From positions 62,001-126,000 of the forward strand of contig NZ_WTYO01000004.1 in assembly GCF_009827515.1 (NCBI RefSeq): a DNA stretch of 64,000 bases. Direction: 5' to 3'. The position numbers were made by a program, and so were the translations under genes. The notes below the pieces were generated by a model. It saw only the letters and a list, made by a program, of their open reading frames with translations, did not search any database and was not told the origin of the DNA. The DNA is from Pelagerythrobacter marinus (lineage in GTDB: Bacteria > Pseudomonadota > Alphaproteobacteria > Sphingomonadales > Sphingomonadaceae). Shown here in pieces: positions 49,035 through 59,023 of this stretch (positions within the stretch are counted from its first letter, which is position 1; the number at the start of each line of letters is the position of its first letter).

Positions 49035-49841
49035 ATGGGCGATCGCAAGGCGATCTTCATCACCGGCGGCGGTTCGGGCATCGGGCGGGCCATTGCCCAC
49101 CTGTTCGGCCAGCGCGGCTGGTTCGTGGGCGTGGGCGACATCGACACCGCCGGGATGGACCAGACGCTGTCGGCCATCGGCAACGGGTACACTTACGCCC
49201 ACAAGTTCGACGTGCGCGACCGCGCCGCCTGGGACACGGCGCTGGACGCTTTCGCGACCGCGGCGGGCGGCCGGATCGACGTGGTCGCGAACAACGCCGG
49301 CATTCCGCTGGGCGGATCGCTGTCGGAAAACAGCACCGAGGAAATCGACCGCTGCATCGACATCAACCTGAAGGGCGTGCTCTACGGCGCGCAGGCCGCC
49401 CTGCCCTGGCTGGAGAAGACCGCGCCGGGCAGCTGCCTGCTCAACACGGCCAGCGCGGCGGGTATCTACGGGACGAGCGGGGCCTCGGTCTATTCGGCGA
49501 CCAAGTTCGGCGTGCGCGGCGCGACCGAGGCGCTCGACGCCGAATGGGCCGAGCTGGGCGTCAGGGTCCGCAGCCTGTGCCCCGGCTTCATCGACACGCC
49601 CCTGCTCGAACATGCCCCGAACCAGCAGAGCAACGAGGCGATCCGCGACCGCGTGCGCGCCGCGGGGCTGGAGATCACCCCGGTCGAACAGGTGGCCGAA
49701 GCGGCCTGGGCGGCCGTCCATGGCGAGCGGCTTCACACCCTCGTCGGCCAGACCGCGCGGCGGCTGGCCTTCGGCGCGCGCTGGATGCCCGGCCGGGTGC
49801 GCAGGATGGCCCGCGCCACCGCGCGCCCGCTGGGGCAGTAA
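49035..49841 (+). CDS. SDR-family oxidoreductase
   Basis: A classical short-chain dehydrogenase of 268 residues with TGGGSGIG for cofactor (about 11-18), NNAG, and the catalytic Ser and YSATKFG. The C-terminal 40 residues are Arg-rich (RWMPGRVRRMARATARPL) and could contact the membrane or RNA. Substrate unknown. A GGGAGAGG ribosome binding site at 49023-49030 supports ATG 49035. Any promoter upstream of the hairpin at 48982-49020 would have to read through it. Confidence 0.88.
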   Translation: MGDRKAIFITGGGSGIGRAIAHLFGQRGWFVGVGDIDTAGMDQTLSAIGNGYTYAHKFDVRDRAAWDTALDAFATAAGGRIDVVANNAGIPLGGSLSENSTEEIDRCIDINLKGVLYGAQAALPWLEKTAPGSCLLNTASAAGIYGTSGASVYSATKFGVRGATEALDAEWAELGVRVRSLCPGFIDTPLLEHAPNQQSNEAIRDRVRAAGLEITPVEQVAEAAWAAVHGERLHTLVGQTARRLAFGARWMPGRVRRMARATARPLGQ

Positions 49842-49850
49842 GCCGCCGCC

Positions 49851-50138
49851 TCAGAGCGCGTCGATCGCCTTCGCCATGTCGGCATCGCGCTGCGACAGGC
49901 CGCCTGCATCGTGCGTGGTCAGGGCGATCTGCACCCGGTTGTAGACGTTCGACCACTCCGGATGATGGTCGGCCTTGTCGGCGAGCAGGGCGACGCGCGT
50001 CATGAAGCCGAAAGCCTCGTTGAAATCGGCGAACGCGAACGTCCGCTCGATCGCGTCGCCGTCGCGTGCCAGCGACCATTCGGGGTGCCGGCGCAGCAGC
50101 TCTTCGCGTTCGGAATCGGTCAGGCGGGCAACGGCCAT
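49851..50138 (-). CDS. phhB: 4a-hydroxytetrahydrobiopterin dehydratase
   Basis: A 95-residue pterin-4a-carbinolamine dehydratase that recycles the cofactor of aromatic amino acid hydroxylases. The motif [13 protein letters not shown] (57-69) with paired His and the later [13 protein letters not shown] is characteristic. Length is normal. No phenylalanine hydroxylase is in the window. Divergent from ccmA across 48 bp. Confidence 0.94.
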   Translation of the reverse strand: MAVARLTDSEREELLRRHPEWSLARDGDAIERTFAFADFNEAFGFMTRVALLADKADHHPEWSNVYNRVQIALTTHDAGGLSQRDADMAKAIDAL

Positions 50139-50186
50139 TTCGTGTCTCCTTGTTAGGCCGGGCGCTTTCGCCTAACCCGCGCGACC

Positions 50187-50804
50187 ATGCAAGCGCACCT
50201 CGCCGCGACCGATCTCGCCTGCCGCAGGGGCGAGCGGGTCCTGTTCCGCGGCGTCTCGCTCGCGCTCGGCCCCGGCGCGGCCTGTCGCATCGCCGGGCCC
50301 AACGGGATCGGCAAGACCAGCCTGATCCGCATTCTCGCCGGCCTGCTGCGCCCGCTCGCCGGCACGGTCGAACGGCGCGGCATGGTCGCCCTGCTCGACG
50401 ACCGCCATGCGCTGGACGCGCAGCTCCCCCTCGGCCGCGCGCTGGCCTTCTGGGCCCGGCTCGACCGCGCGGACGTGGGCCGGCAGGCCCGGCGCCTGGG
50501 CCTGGCGGGGCTGGAGGACGTGCCGGTCCGCTATCTCTCGACCGGGCAGAAGAAGCGCGCTGCACTCGCCCGCCTGGCCGCGCAGGGCGCGCCGGTCTGG
50601 CTGCTCGACGAACCGCTCAACGGCCTCGATGCCGAAGGTGCCTTGCTGTGCGAGGCGCTGGTCGCCGAACACTGCGCCGAAGGCGGCATCGCCGTGGTCG
50701 CCAGCCACCAGGTGATGGCGATGCCGGCCCCGGCCACGCTGGCGCTGGCCGACTTCGCCCTGCCCGGCCCGGCCGGCTCCCGCCAGGGGGAGACGGCCGC
50801 GTGA
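50187..50804 (+). CDS. ccmA: Cytochrome c biogenesis ABC transporter ATP-binding protein
   Basis: CcmA is the ATPase of the CcmABCD complex that releases heme-bound CcmE. The 205-residue protein has Walker A GPNGIGKT (37-44), the ABC signature LSTGQKKR (117-124) and Walker B VWLLDEPLNGLD (137-148). The compact size and NGIGKTSLIRILAGLLRP are typical of CcmA. A GTGA overlap couples it to ccmB. Confidence 0.92.
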   Translation: MQAHLAATDLACRRGERVLFRGVSLALGPGAACRIAGPNGIGKTSLIRILAGLLRPLAGTVERRGMVALLDDRHALDAQLPLGRALAFWARLDRADVGRQARRLGLAGLEDVPVRYLSTGQKKRAALARLAAQGAPVWLLDEPLNGLDAEGALLCEALVAEHCAEGGIAVVASHQVMAMPAPATLALADFALPGPAGSRQGETAA

Positions 50805-51460
50805 GGACGATCGCCGCCCTCCTGCGCCGCGACCTGGCCCGTCTGCTGCCCGGCGGGCGCGGAGGCGGGATGATGCTGCCGCTGCTGTTCTTCCTCGCCG
50901 TGGCCATGGTCTATCCCTTCGCCGTGGGGCCGGACGCGCAATTGCTGGCCGCCACCGGCGGGGGCGTGATCTGGGTCGCCGCGCTGCTCGCCGCGATCCT
51001 GCCGCTCGACCGGCTTCTGGCGGGCGACGTCGAACAGGGCCTGTTCGACCAGTGGGCGCTGCGCGGCATTTCGGAAGAACTGGTAATCGCCGTTCGCCTG
51101 TTCGCCCACTGGCTCGGCTTCGGCCCGTTCCTGATGCTGGCGGCGGTGCCCGCCAGCGCGCTCGTCGGGATCGACGGGGAAACGCTGCTTCTGGTGGAAC
51201 TGGGGCTGCTCGCGGGGACTCCCGGGCTGGCGGCGATCGGCATCCTGATCGCCTCGCTGACGATCGGCCTGCGGGGCAGCGCGGCGCTGGCCGGGCTGCT
51301 GGCGATCCCGCTGGCCGTGCCCCTGCTGGTGTTCGGCGCGGGGGCGCTTTCGGCGCCGGGCGAAGGCGGGCTGGCGCTGACCGGCGCGATCAGCCTCCTG
51401 CTCGTGGCCATCGCGCCTTTCGCCGGCGGCGCCGCGATCCGCGCCGCGCGCGAGGAATAG
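50801..51460 (+). CDS. ccmB: Heme exporter CcmB, cytochrome c biogenesis
   Basis: CcmB is the membrane subunit partnering CcmA. The 219-residue protein has about six transmembrane helices, an N-terminal RDLARLL typical of the family, and the loop LDRLLAGDVEQGLFDQWALRG. The start is GTG 50801, overlapping the ccmA stop and preceded by GGGGGAGA. ccmC and later genes do not follow; map lies convergent directly after. Confidence 0.92.
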   Translation: MRTIAALLRRDLARLLPGGRGGGMMLPLLFFLAVAMVYPFAVGPDAQLLAATGGGVIWVAALLAAILPLDRLLAGDVEQGLFDQWALRGISEELVIAVRLFAHWLGFGPFLMLAAVPASALVGIDGETLLLVELGLLAGTPGLAAIGILIASLTIGLRGSAALAGLLAIPLAVPLLVFGAGALSAPGEGGLALTGAISLLLVAIAPFAGGAAIRAAREE

Positions 51461-51495
51461 TCACGCCCCGCGCGTCAACCCACGCAGAAATGCCA

Positions 51496-51522
51496 AAGCC
51501 CCCTTCAGTCGTAAGGGGGCTT
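51496..51522. terminator. Shared hairpin at the convergent ccmB / map ends
   Basis: A perfect 10-bp stem (aagccccctt / aagggggctt) with a 7-base loop. Its right arm and loop lie inside the last codons and stop of map. T-runs are short on both sides (TTTGG on the minus strand). Probably bidirectional. Confidence 0.6.
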
Positions 51523-52332
51523 GTGCAGGCCCTTCTCGCTCAGCGTGAAGATCTCGTTGCCGGTTTCGGTAATGCCGATCGAGTGTTCGAACTGGGCCGA
51601 AAGGCTCTTGTCGCGGGTCACGGCGGTCCAGCCGTCCTTCAGCAGTTTCACCCACGGTCGGCCGAGGTTGATCATCGGTTCGATCGTGAAGAACATGCCC
51701 GGGCGCAGTTCGGGCCCGGTGCCCGCGGTCGCCGCGTGGACGACTTCGGGCGCATCGTGGAACAGGCGGCCGAGGCCGTGGCCGCAGAACTCGCGCACGA
51801 CGCCGTAACGGAACTGGCGGGCATGGGCTTCGATTGCGGCACCGATGTCGCCCAGGCGTGCGCCGGGCTGGGCCTTCTCGATCCCGATCATCAGGCATTC
51901 GTGGGTCACGTCCACCAGGCGCCGCGCCTTCAGCGGAACGTCGCCCACCAGGTACATGCGGCTGGTGTCGCCGTGCCAGCCGTCGAGCAGCGGGGTGACG
52001 TCGACATTGACGATGTCCCCGTCCTTCAGCGCCTTTTCCCCCGGGATGCCGTGGCAGACGACGTGGTTGATCGAGATGCAGCAGGAATGGGTATAGCCGC
52101 GATAGCCCAGCGTCGCCGGGACCGCGCCGCCCGCGAGCATGAGTTCGCGCACCTTGTCGTCGATCTCGGCCGTCGTCACGCCCGGCTGCATCAGCGGGAC
52201 GATCGCGTCGAGGATGCTGGCCGCCAGCCGGCCGGCGCGGCGCATCCCTTCGAAGCCCGCTTCGTCGTGGAGCTTGATGGTGCCGTCGCGGATCACCGTG
52301 TCGCGGCTGTCGATCACCTGGTATTCGGTCAT
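51505..52332 (-). CDS. map: Methionine aminopeptidase, type I
   Basis: Map removes the initiator methionine from nascent proteins. The 275-residue protein has the five metal ligands in standard motifs: NVDVTPLLDGWHGDTSRM (two Asp), GHGLGRLFH (His), FFTIEPMI (Glu) and FEHSIGIT (Glu). CISINHVVCHGIP is also diagnostic. The N-terminal 20 residues are longer than in E. coli. ATG 52332 (MTEYQ) is chosen over one 10 codons upstream. Confidence 0.97.
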   Translation of the reverse strand: MTEYQVIDSRDTVIRDGTIKLHDEAGFEGMRRAGRLAASILDAIVPLMQPGVTTAEIDDKVRELMLAGGAVPATLGYRGYTHSCCISINHVVCHGIPGEKALKDGDIVNVDVTPLLDGWHGDTSRMYLVGDVPLKARRLVDVTHECLMIGIEKAQPGARLGDIGAAIEAHARQFRYGVVREFCGHGLGRLFHDAPEVVHAATAGTGPELRPGMFFTIEPMINLGRPWVKLLKDGWTAVTRDKSLSAQFEHSIGITETGNEIFTLSEKGLHKPPYD

Positions 52333-52399
52333 GCCCGGCGATGTAGGCGCACCGGCGCGCAATTGCCAGTTTAACGCGTGCCAGCTTGTGGGAGCCGTA

Positions 52400-53242
52400 C
52401 TATCGGGCGGCGAAGGCCGCGCGGTATTCGCTCTTCACCGCGTCGAGCACCGCCGCGTCCACCGGGAAGTTCAGCTCGTAGGCACCTTCGGCATAAGGAC
52501 CGGCGACATAGGGGCCGAACCAGATCCCGATCCGGTCGAACGCGCGGCCGTTCGACGACCCGACGAGGACGGTGGCATCCTTCACGTGCTGGCAGCTGTC
52601 GAAGCCGAAATCGTCGCCGCCCGGGCCGGCGGGCAGCGGCTCGCCCCGCCGCTGCGCCCGCTGCGCGTCGAGCGCCTCGCACAGCTTCTCGCCCAGCGCA
52701 TCGTCGAGCGCCTCGGCGGAGCGGAACATGTCCACCCCGTCCCTCGCCCGCCCGGCCCGCTTGTCCCAGACCAGCGATTCGAGGCCGTACATCCCGTGCG
52801 CCCCGCCCGAATAGGTCGCGAACTCGCCCGAAAGCGAGAGGAAGCCGGGCGTTTCGGCGACCACTTTCCATTCCTGCGAATAGCTGTGCGGGCGATAGGG
52901 ATAGTCGTTCGCCTCCGCCTGGGCGCGGTCGTCCCCCGCCTGCTCCTCCAGCGCGCTGCGGGCGTCTTCGCGCTTGCGGTCGAGCATCGCGGCGAGATCG
53001 GGGATCGCCCCGGCCGCGGCGGGGTAGGCATAGTCGAAGCTGTAGGTATCGTTCTCTTCCTCCACCGCGCTCGCGCCGCCGCCGGTGGCAGTGGCATTGG
53101 CCGTCGCGGCGCCCTGGGCGCCGACAGCTTGCGCGCCAGCACCCTCCTGCGAGACGCCCAGTTCCTCGCTCACCTCGTCGGGCGAGGAACAGGCGGCCAA
53201 TGCGAGTGCAACCGGGATGGCGGCAATTGTGCGAAACGACAT
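52400..53242 (-). CDS. DUF4163/DUF3298-type lipoprotein
   Basis: A 280-residue predicted lipoprotein: the leader ends in lipobox LAAC with Cys18. An Ala/Gly/Thr-rich linker follows, then an alpha/beta region with FLSLSGEFATYSGGAHGMYGLESLVWD (DUF4163-like) and a C-terminal FGPYVAGPYAEGAYELNFPVD, the DUF3298-like part. RsiV of Bacillus, an anti-sigma factor sensing lysozyme, has the same fold. No sigma factor is adjacent, so the role is unknown. Divergent from the aminopeptidase by 36 bp. Confidence 0.8.
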   Translation of the reverse strand: MSFRTIAAIPVALALAACSSPDEVSEELGVSQEGAGAQAVGAQGAATANATATGGGASAVEEENDTYSFDYAYPAAAGAIPDLAAMLDRKREDARSALEEQAGDDRAQAEANDYPYRPHSYSQEWKVVAETPGFLSLSGEFATYSGGAHGMYGLESLVWDKRAGRARDGVDMFRSAEALDDALGEKLCEALDAQRAQRRGEPLPAGPGGDDFGFDSCQHVKDATVLVGSSNGRAFDRIGIWFGPYVAGPYAEGAYELNFPVDAAVLDAVKSEYRAAFAAR

Positions 53243-53278
53243 TGGATTTTCTCCCGCGAAAGGCGCTATCGGGCGAGT

Positions 53279-54682
<1,404 letters not shown>

Positions 54683-54767
54683 CCCGCGGGCGCCGCGCTT
54701 GCCCAGCGGCCCCGCAGGGGGTAAGCGCGCCGCACCCAGACTTTCGAGGTCCGCAAAAGAAACTCCC

Positions 54768-55109
54768 GTGACGCCGCAAGAACAATACCCGTTGCCCGAA
54801 GGCCCGATCGGCCTGAAGGGCCCGGTCGCGCGCCCCGCGCCCGGCACCCTGCCGCTGCGCGGCGACCTGGCCCATGTCGCCCTGGCGGGACGCTTCCTCG
54901 CCGCCCATTACGTCGTGCCCCAGCCGCGGACCGTCGGCCCGCAGGGGGCGGCCCTGCACCTGGCCCCGCGCGACGACAGCGAGATCCTGGCCGAGCTCGA
55001 GGCCGGGGCCGCGATCGAGGCGCTCGACTATGCCGGCGACTGGTGCTGGGCCACCTGCGGCCCGGACGGGCCGAGCGGCTACCTGCCGATCGGGCGGCTG
55101 GCGCAATGA
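54768..55109 (+). CDS. SH3-domain protein related to the N-terminus of NlpC/P60 peptidases
   Basis: A 113-residue protein. PVARPAPGTLPLRGDLAHVALAGRFLAAHYVVPQP, read in two parts, matches in my memory the N-terminal segment of alphaproteobacterial C40 peptidases encoded after leucyl aminopeptidase. It then has a bacterial SH3 unit (ALHLAPRDDSEILAELEAGAAIEAL...WCWATCGPDGPSGYLPI). The catalytic Cys/His NlpC domain is absent and the frame ends normally. Start is GTG 54768; no better start was seen. The stop overlaps argC (ATGA). Confidence 0.7.
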   Translation: MTPQEQYPLPEGPIGLKGPVARPAPGTLPLRGDLAHVALAGRFLAAHYVVPQPRTVGPQGAALHLAPRDDSEILAELEAGAAIEALDYAGDWCWATCGPDGPSGYLPIGRLAQ

Positions 55110-56041
55110 CCACCGCGGTCTTCGTCGATGGCGCGGCCGGGACCACCGGGCTGGAGATCGTCGAGCGGCTGCGCGGCCGCGACGAGTTCGCGCTCCATGT
55201 GCTGGAGGGCGGCCGGCGCAAGGACCCGGCGGCCCGGCGCGAGGCGCTGAACGATGCCGACATCGCGATCCTGTGCCTGCCCGACGATGCCGCGCGCGAG
55301 GCGGTGGCCCTGATCGATCCGGCTTCGGGCACGCGCGTGATCGATGCTTCCAGCGCCCACCGCACCGCCGCGGGGTGGGCTTACGGCTTCCCCGAACTGG
55401 TCGGCCGCGACACCATCGCCGCCGCCGCCAGGGTCAGCAACCCCGGCTGCTATCCGACCGGCTTCCTCGCGCTCGTCGCGCCGCTCGTGCGCGAGGGGCT
55501 GCTGCCCGCCGACTGGCCTTACACGGTCAACGCGGTGAGCGGATATTCGGGCGGTGGCAAGGCCCTGATCGAACGTTTTCGCGCCGACGGGGCGCCCGCC
55601 TTCCGCGCCTATGGCTACGACCTGGCGCACAAGCACCTGCCCGAGATGAAGGCCCACGCCGGGCTGGCGCACGACGTGATCTTCGCCCCTTCGGTCGTGC
55701 CCGCCTATCGCGGCATGATCGTCGAGGTCCCGCTGCACCTGGGCGCGATGGAGGGCGAGCCGACGGCCGACCGGCTGCGCGATGCCCTGGCGCGGTTCTA
55801 CGCCGGCTCCGAGGTGGTCGCGGTCGCCCCGGCGCGGGACACGGGCGAGCTGCTGCTCGAGCGCGAGGCCGAGCCGGGCGACGGCATGACGCTGCACGTT
55901 TTCGGCAATGCGGGCGGGTGGAACGCGCGGCTCGTCGCCGTTCTCGACAACCTCGGCAAGGGCGCCAGCGGCGCGGCGATCGAGAACCTCAACCTGATGT
56001 GCGGCCTTCCCGAGACCGCCGGCCTGCGCCTCGGTGCCTGA
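55106..56041 (+). CDS. argC: N-acetyl-gamma-glutamyl-phosphate reductase, type 2
   Basis: ArgC reduces N-acetylglutamyl phosphate to the semialdehyde in arginine synthesis. The 311-residue protein is the short type-2 form. It has the NADP motif VDGAAGTTGLEIVERL (7-22), DASSAHR, and the catalytic Cys115 in SNPGCYPTGF. HKHLPEM and the C-terminal GKGASGAAIENLNLM are also conserved. Its ATG overlaps the SH3 gene stop. Confidence 0.96.
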   Translation: MTTAVFVDGAAGTTGLEIVERLRGRDEFALHVLEGGRRKDPAARREALNDADIAILCLPDDAAREAVALIDPASGTRVIDASSAHRTAAGWAYGFPELVGRDTIAAAARVSNPGCYPTGFLALVAPLVREGLLPADWPYTVNAVSGYSGGGKALIERFRADGAPAFRAYGYDLAHKHLPEMKAHAGLAHDVIFAPSVVPAYRGMIVEVPLHLGAMEGEPTADRLRDALARFYAGSEVVAVAPARDTGELLLEREAEPGDGMTLHVFGNAGGWNARLVAVLDNLGKGASGAAIENLNLMCGLPETAGLRLGA

Positions 56042-56139
56042 TTTTTAGGCAGCGACTGGATTCCGATTGGGCAAACCGGCCTGCTCCGGGGCCGGCGCGA
56101 TCGCGCCCTTTCCCTGCGCGGCGGGCACTTTTTGCCATC

Positions 56140-56155
56140 TGGCACGCTTCTTGAT
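56140..56155 (+). promoter_or_regulatory. Candidate sigma-54 promoter of glnB-glnA
   Basis: TGGCACG-cttc-TTGAT matches the sigma-54 consensus TGGCACG-N4-TTGCW except GA for GC at -12. An inverted repeat TGCCA-tc-TGGCA (56133-56144) overlaps the -24 part. Transcription from here would give a leader of about 75 bases before glnB. Nitrogen control by NtrC would fit but is inference. Confidence 0.45.
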
Positions 56156-56178
56156 TTGCGTGCCCGGGTAAGCGATGA

Positions 56179-56580
<402 letters not shown>

Positions 56581-56638
56581 GCTGCGCCCCGCGCGCACCC
56601 GTTCACCGCCCGAACCCGGGCAACCAAGAGGGAACCAC

Positions 56639-58048
56639 ATGTCCAAGGCCAAAGATGTCCTCAAGCAGATCGAGGAGCACGAGATCGAGTGGGTCGACCT
56701 GCGCTTCACCGACCCCAAGGGCAAGTGGCAGCACCTGACCATGACCGCCGCCATGCTGGGCGAGGACGAGCTGGAAGACGGGCTGATGTTCGACGGCTCC
56801 TCCATCGCCGGGTGGAAGGTCATCAACGAAAGCGACATGATCCTGAAGCCGGATCTCGAGCGGACTTACATCGATCCGTTCAGCGCCACGCCGATGCTGA
56901 TCCTGTTCTGCGACATCGTCGAGCCTTCGACCGGCGACTGGTACGCGCGCGATCCGCGCTCGACCGCCAAGCGGGCGGAGAATTACCTCAAGAGCACCGG
57001 CATCGGCGACACCGTCTACGTCGGGCCGGAGGCGGAGTTCTTCATGTTCGACGACGTGCGCTTCGAAGACGGCTATGCCGGTTCGGGCTACGCGATCGAC
57101 GACGTCGAGCTGCCGACCAACAGCGGCAAGGAATACGAGGCGGGCAACCTCGCCCATCGCCCGCGTGCCAAGGGCGGCTATTTCCCCGTCGCCCCGGTGG
57201 ACAGCGCGGTGGACATCCGCGGCGAGATGGTCGCCACGATGACCGAGATGGGCCTCAAGTGCGACAAGCACCACCACGAGGTGGCCGCCGCGCAGCACGA
57301 ACTGGGCCTGTTGTTCTCGACCCTGGTCGAAACCGCCGACAACATGCAGATCTACAAGTACGTCGTGCACCAGGTCGCCCATGCCTACGGCAAGACGGCG
57401 ACTTTCATGCCCAAGCCGATCAAGGACGATAACGGCAGCGGCATGCACACCCACATGTCGATCTGGAACGAAGGCAAGCCGACGTTTGCGGGCAACGGCT
57501 ATGCCGGCCTGTCGGACAACTGCCTCTATTACATCGGCGGCGTGATCAAGCATGCCAAGGCGCTGAACGCCTTCACCAACCCGACCACCAACAGCTACAA
57601 GCGGCTGGTCCCCGGGTTCGAGGCGCCGGTCCTGCTCGCCTATTCGGCGCGCAACCGCTCGGCATCGTGCCGCATCCCCTATGGCGCGGGCGACAAGGCG
57701 AAGCGGGTGGAATTCCGCTTCCCCGATGCGATGGCCAACCCCTACCTCACCTATTCCGCCCTGCTGATGGCCGGGCTGGACGGGATCCAGAACAAGATCC
57801 ACCCGGGCGAGGCGATGGACAAGAACCTCTACGACCTGCCGCCGGCCGAGCTGGCCGACGTGCCGACCGTGTGCGGTTCGCTGCGCGAGGCGCTGGAGGC
57901 GCTTTCGGCCGACCACGACTTCCTGCTGAAGGGGGACGTGTTCACCAAGGACCAGATCGAAGCCTATATCGAGCTGAAGTGGGAAGAGGTCATGCGCCTC
58001 GAGACCACGCCCTGCCCGGTCGAATTCGACATGTACTACAGCGCCTGA
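56639..58048 (+). CDS. glnA: Glutamine synthetase type I
   Basis: GlnA makes glutamine from glutamate and ammonia using ATP. The 469-residue dodecamer-type enzyme has [33 protein letters not shown], the metal-binding GPEAEFF, and [10 protein letters not shown]. Adenylylation at Tyr398 (NLYDLPP) is expected for the type I-beta form. A good AAGAGGGAA ribosome binding site precedes ATG 56639. A terminator follows at 58089. Confidence 0.98.
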   Translation: MSKAKDVLKQIEEHEIEWVDLRFTDPKGKWQHLTMTAAMLGEDELEDGLMFDGSSIAGWKVINESDMILKPDLERTYIDPFSATPMLILFCDIVEPSTGDWYARDPRSTAKRAENYLKSTGIGDTVYVGPEAEFFMFDDVRFEDGYAGSGYAIDDVELPTNSGKEYEAGNLAHRPRAKGGYFPVAPVDSAVDIRGEMVATMTEMGLKCDKHHHEVAAAQHELGLLFSTLVETADNMQIYKYVVHQVAHAYGKTATFMPKPIKDDNGSGMHTHMSIWNEGKPTFAGNGYAGLSDNCLYYIGGVIKHAKALNAFTNPTTNSYKRLVPGFEAPVLLAYSARNRSASCRIPYGAGDKAKRVEFRFPDAMANPYLTYSALLMAGLDGIQNKIHPGEAMDKNLYDLPPAELADVPTVCGSLREALEALSADHDFLLKGDVFTKDQIEAYIELKWEEVMRLETTPCPVEFDMYYSA

Positions 58049-58088
58049 GGCGCTGGACCCGATCACCACGGGACCCGATCACCGAGGG

Positions 58089-58120
58089 GGGCGTCCGGAC
58101 GCGAGTCCGGGCGCCCTTTT
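58089..58120 (+). terminator. Rho-independent terminator of glnA
   Basis: A 12-bp stem (GGGCGTCCGGAC with GTCCGGGCGCCC, one G-T pair) around a GCGA loop is followed by four T. It lies 41 bases after the glnA stop. Confidence 0.85.
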
Positions 58121-58176
58121 GCATTGCGCGCCCTTTCGCCGGGTCGCGAACGGCGGGACGGCAACCGGCGGGCGGC

Positions 58177-58225
58177 GAACGGCCGGTTGCGAACGGCCGA
58201 TTGCGAACGCCCGATTGCGAACGGG
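58177..58225 (+). repeat. 14-bp tandem repeat, about 3.5 copies
   Basis: Units GAACGGCCGGTTGC, GAACGGCCGATTGC and GAACGCCCGATTGC follow in register at 58177, 58191 and 58205, then a partial GAACGGG. Looser copies are visible just upstream (58146-58176). It is in the gap between glnA and the lysozyme gene; the unit suggests slippage-prone DNA or a protein-binding array. Confidence 0.85.
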
Positions 58226-58315
58226 GGCGCCGGAGCCGGGCCACAAACCATTTTCCTACATGGCCATTTGTTGCCTAGTTGTTCCGCCTCGAATCGCAAT
58301 CGACGAGGTGCCCCG

Positions 58316-58999
58316 ATGCAACGCAAGACGATATTCCACGCGGTCCGGCAGATGCTCGGCCGCGGCTTCCGCCAGCGCGAGGTCGAGGCGCTCGACGCCG
58401 CGATCGATGCCGCGGCCGGTACCGCGCCCGAGACCGCGCCCCGCCGGGCCGGCGGAGGGCGCGAAAGCGGCGCGGAATTCTTACCCCAGGACAGTGTAAC
58501 ACCCGGTCCATGTCTCCCCCCGGACCGCCCGCCGCGGACGATCGGCGCCGAGGGGATCGCACTGGTCAGGCGGTTCGAGGGGTGCGCCCGCAAACGGCTC
58601 GACGGGCTGGTGGAAGCCTACCCCGATCCCGGCACCGGCGGGGCGCCGTGGACGATCGGCTGGGGCGCGACCGGGCCCGGGATCGGCCCCGGGACCGTCT
58701 GGACGCAGGAGCAGTGCGATGCACGCCTGCTGCGCGACCTCGAGCGCCATGCCGCCGACGTCGCCGCCGCGATCGGCGATGCGCCGACCACGCAGGGGCA
58801 GTTCGATGCCCTCGTCTCCTTCCACTACAACACCGGGGCCATCGCCCGCGCCACCCTGACGCGCCGCCACGTCGCCGGCGATCATGCCGCGGCCGCCCGC
58901 GAGTTCGCGCGCTGGAACCGCGCCGGCGGGCGGGTGCTGCGCGGCCTCGTGCGCCGGCGCCGGGCCGAGGCGCGCCTCTATGCCGGCGAGCGGCCGTGA
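58316..58999 (+). CDS. Phage-type lysozyme (GH24) with unknown N-terminal domain
   Basis: A 227-residue protein. Residues 78-227 are a GH24 endolysin with catalytic Glu88 (RRFEGC), Asp104 (AYPDPG) and Thr113 (PWTIGWG), plus FDALVSFHYNTGA. The N-terminal 35 residues (RKTIFHAVRQMLGRGFRQREVEALDAAID) form a separate helical segment found in other alphaproteobacterial lysozymes as I recall. A Pro/Gly linker joins them. No clear signal peptide or holin gene is visible. It is alone, without phage genes around. Confidence 0.88.
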   Translation: MQRKTIFHAVRQMLGRGFRQREVEALDAAIDAAAGTAPETAPRRAGGGRESGAEFLPQDSVTPGPCLPPDRPPRTIGAEGIALVRRFEGCARKRLDGLVEAYPDPGTGGAPWTIGWGATGPGIGPGTVWTQEQCDARLLRDLERHAADVAAAIGDAPTTQGQFDALVSFHYNTGAIARATLTRRHVAGDHAAAAREFARWNRAGGRVLRGLVRRRRAEARLYAGERP

Positions 59000-59023
59000 C
59001 CGGGCCGGGCCGCCCGGCCGCGG

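Noticed and set aside
58146-58225. Tandem repeat as a CRISPR array
   Set aside because: Units are 14 bp and contiguous with no spacers, and no cas genes are present.
58316-58999. Lysozyme gene as part of a prophage
   Set aside because: Neighbours are glnA and tamB; no integrase, terminase, capsid, tail or holin genes and no flanking tRNA attachment site were seen.
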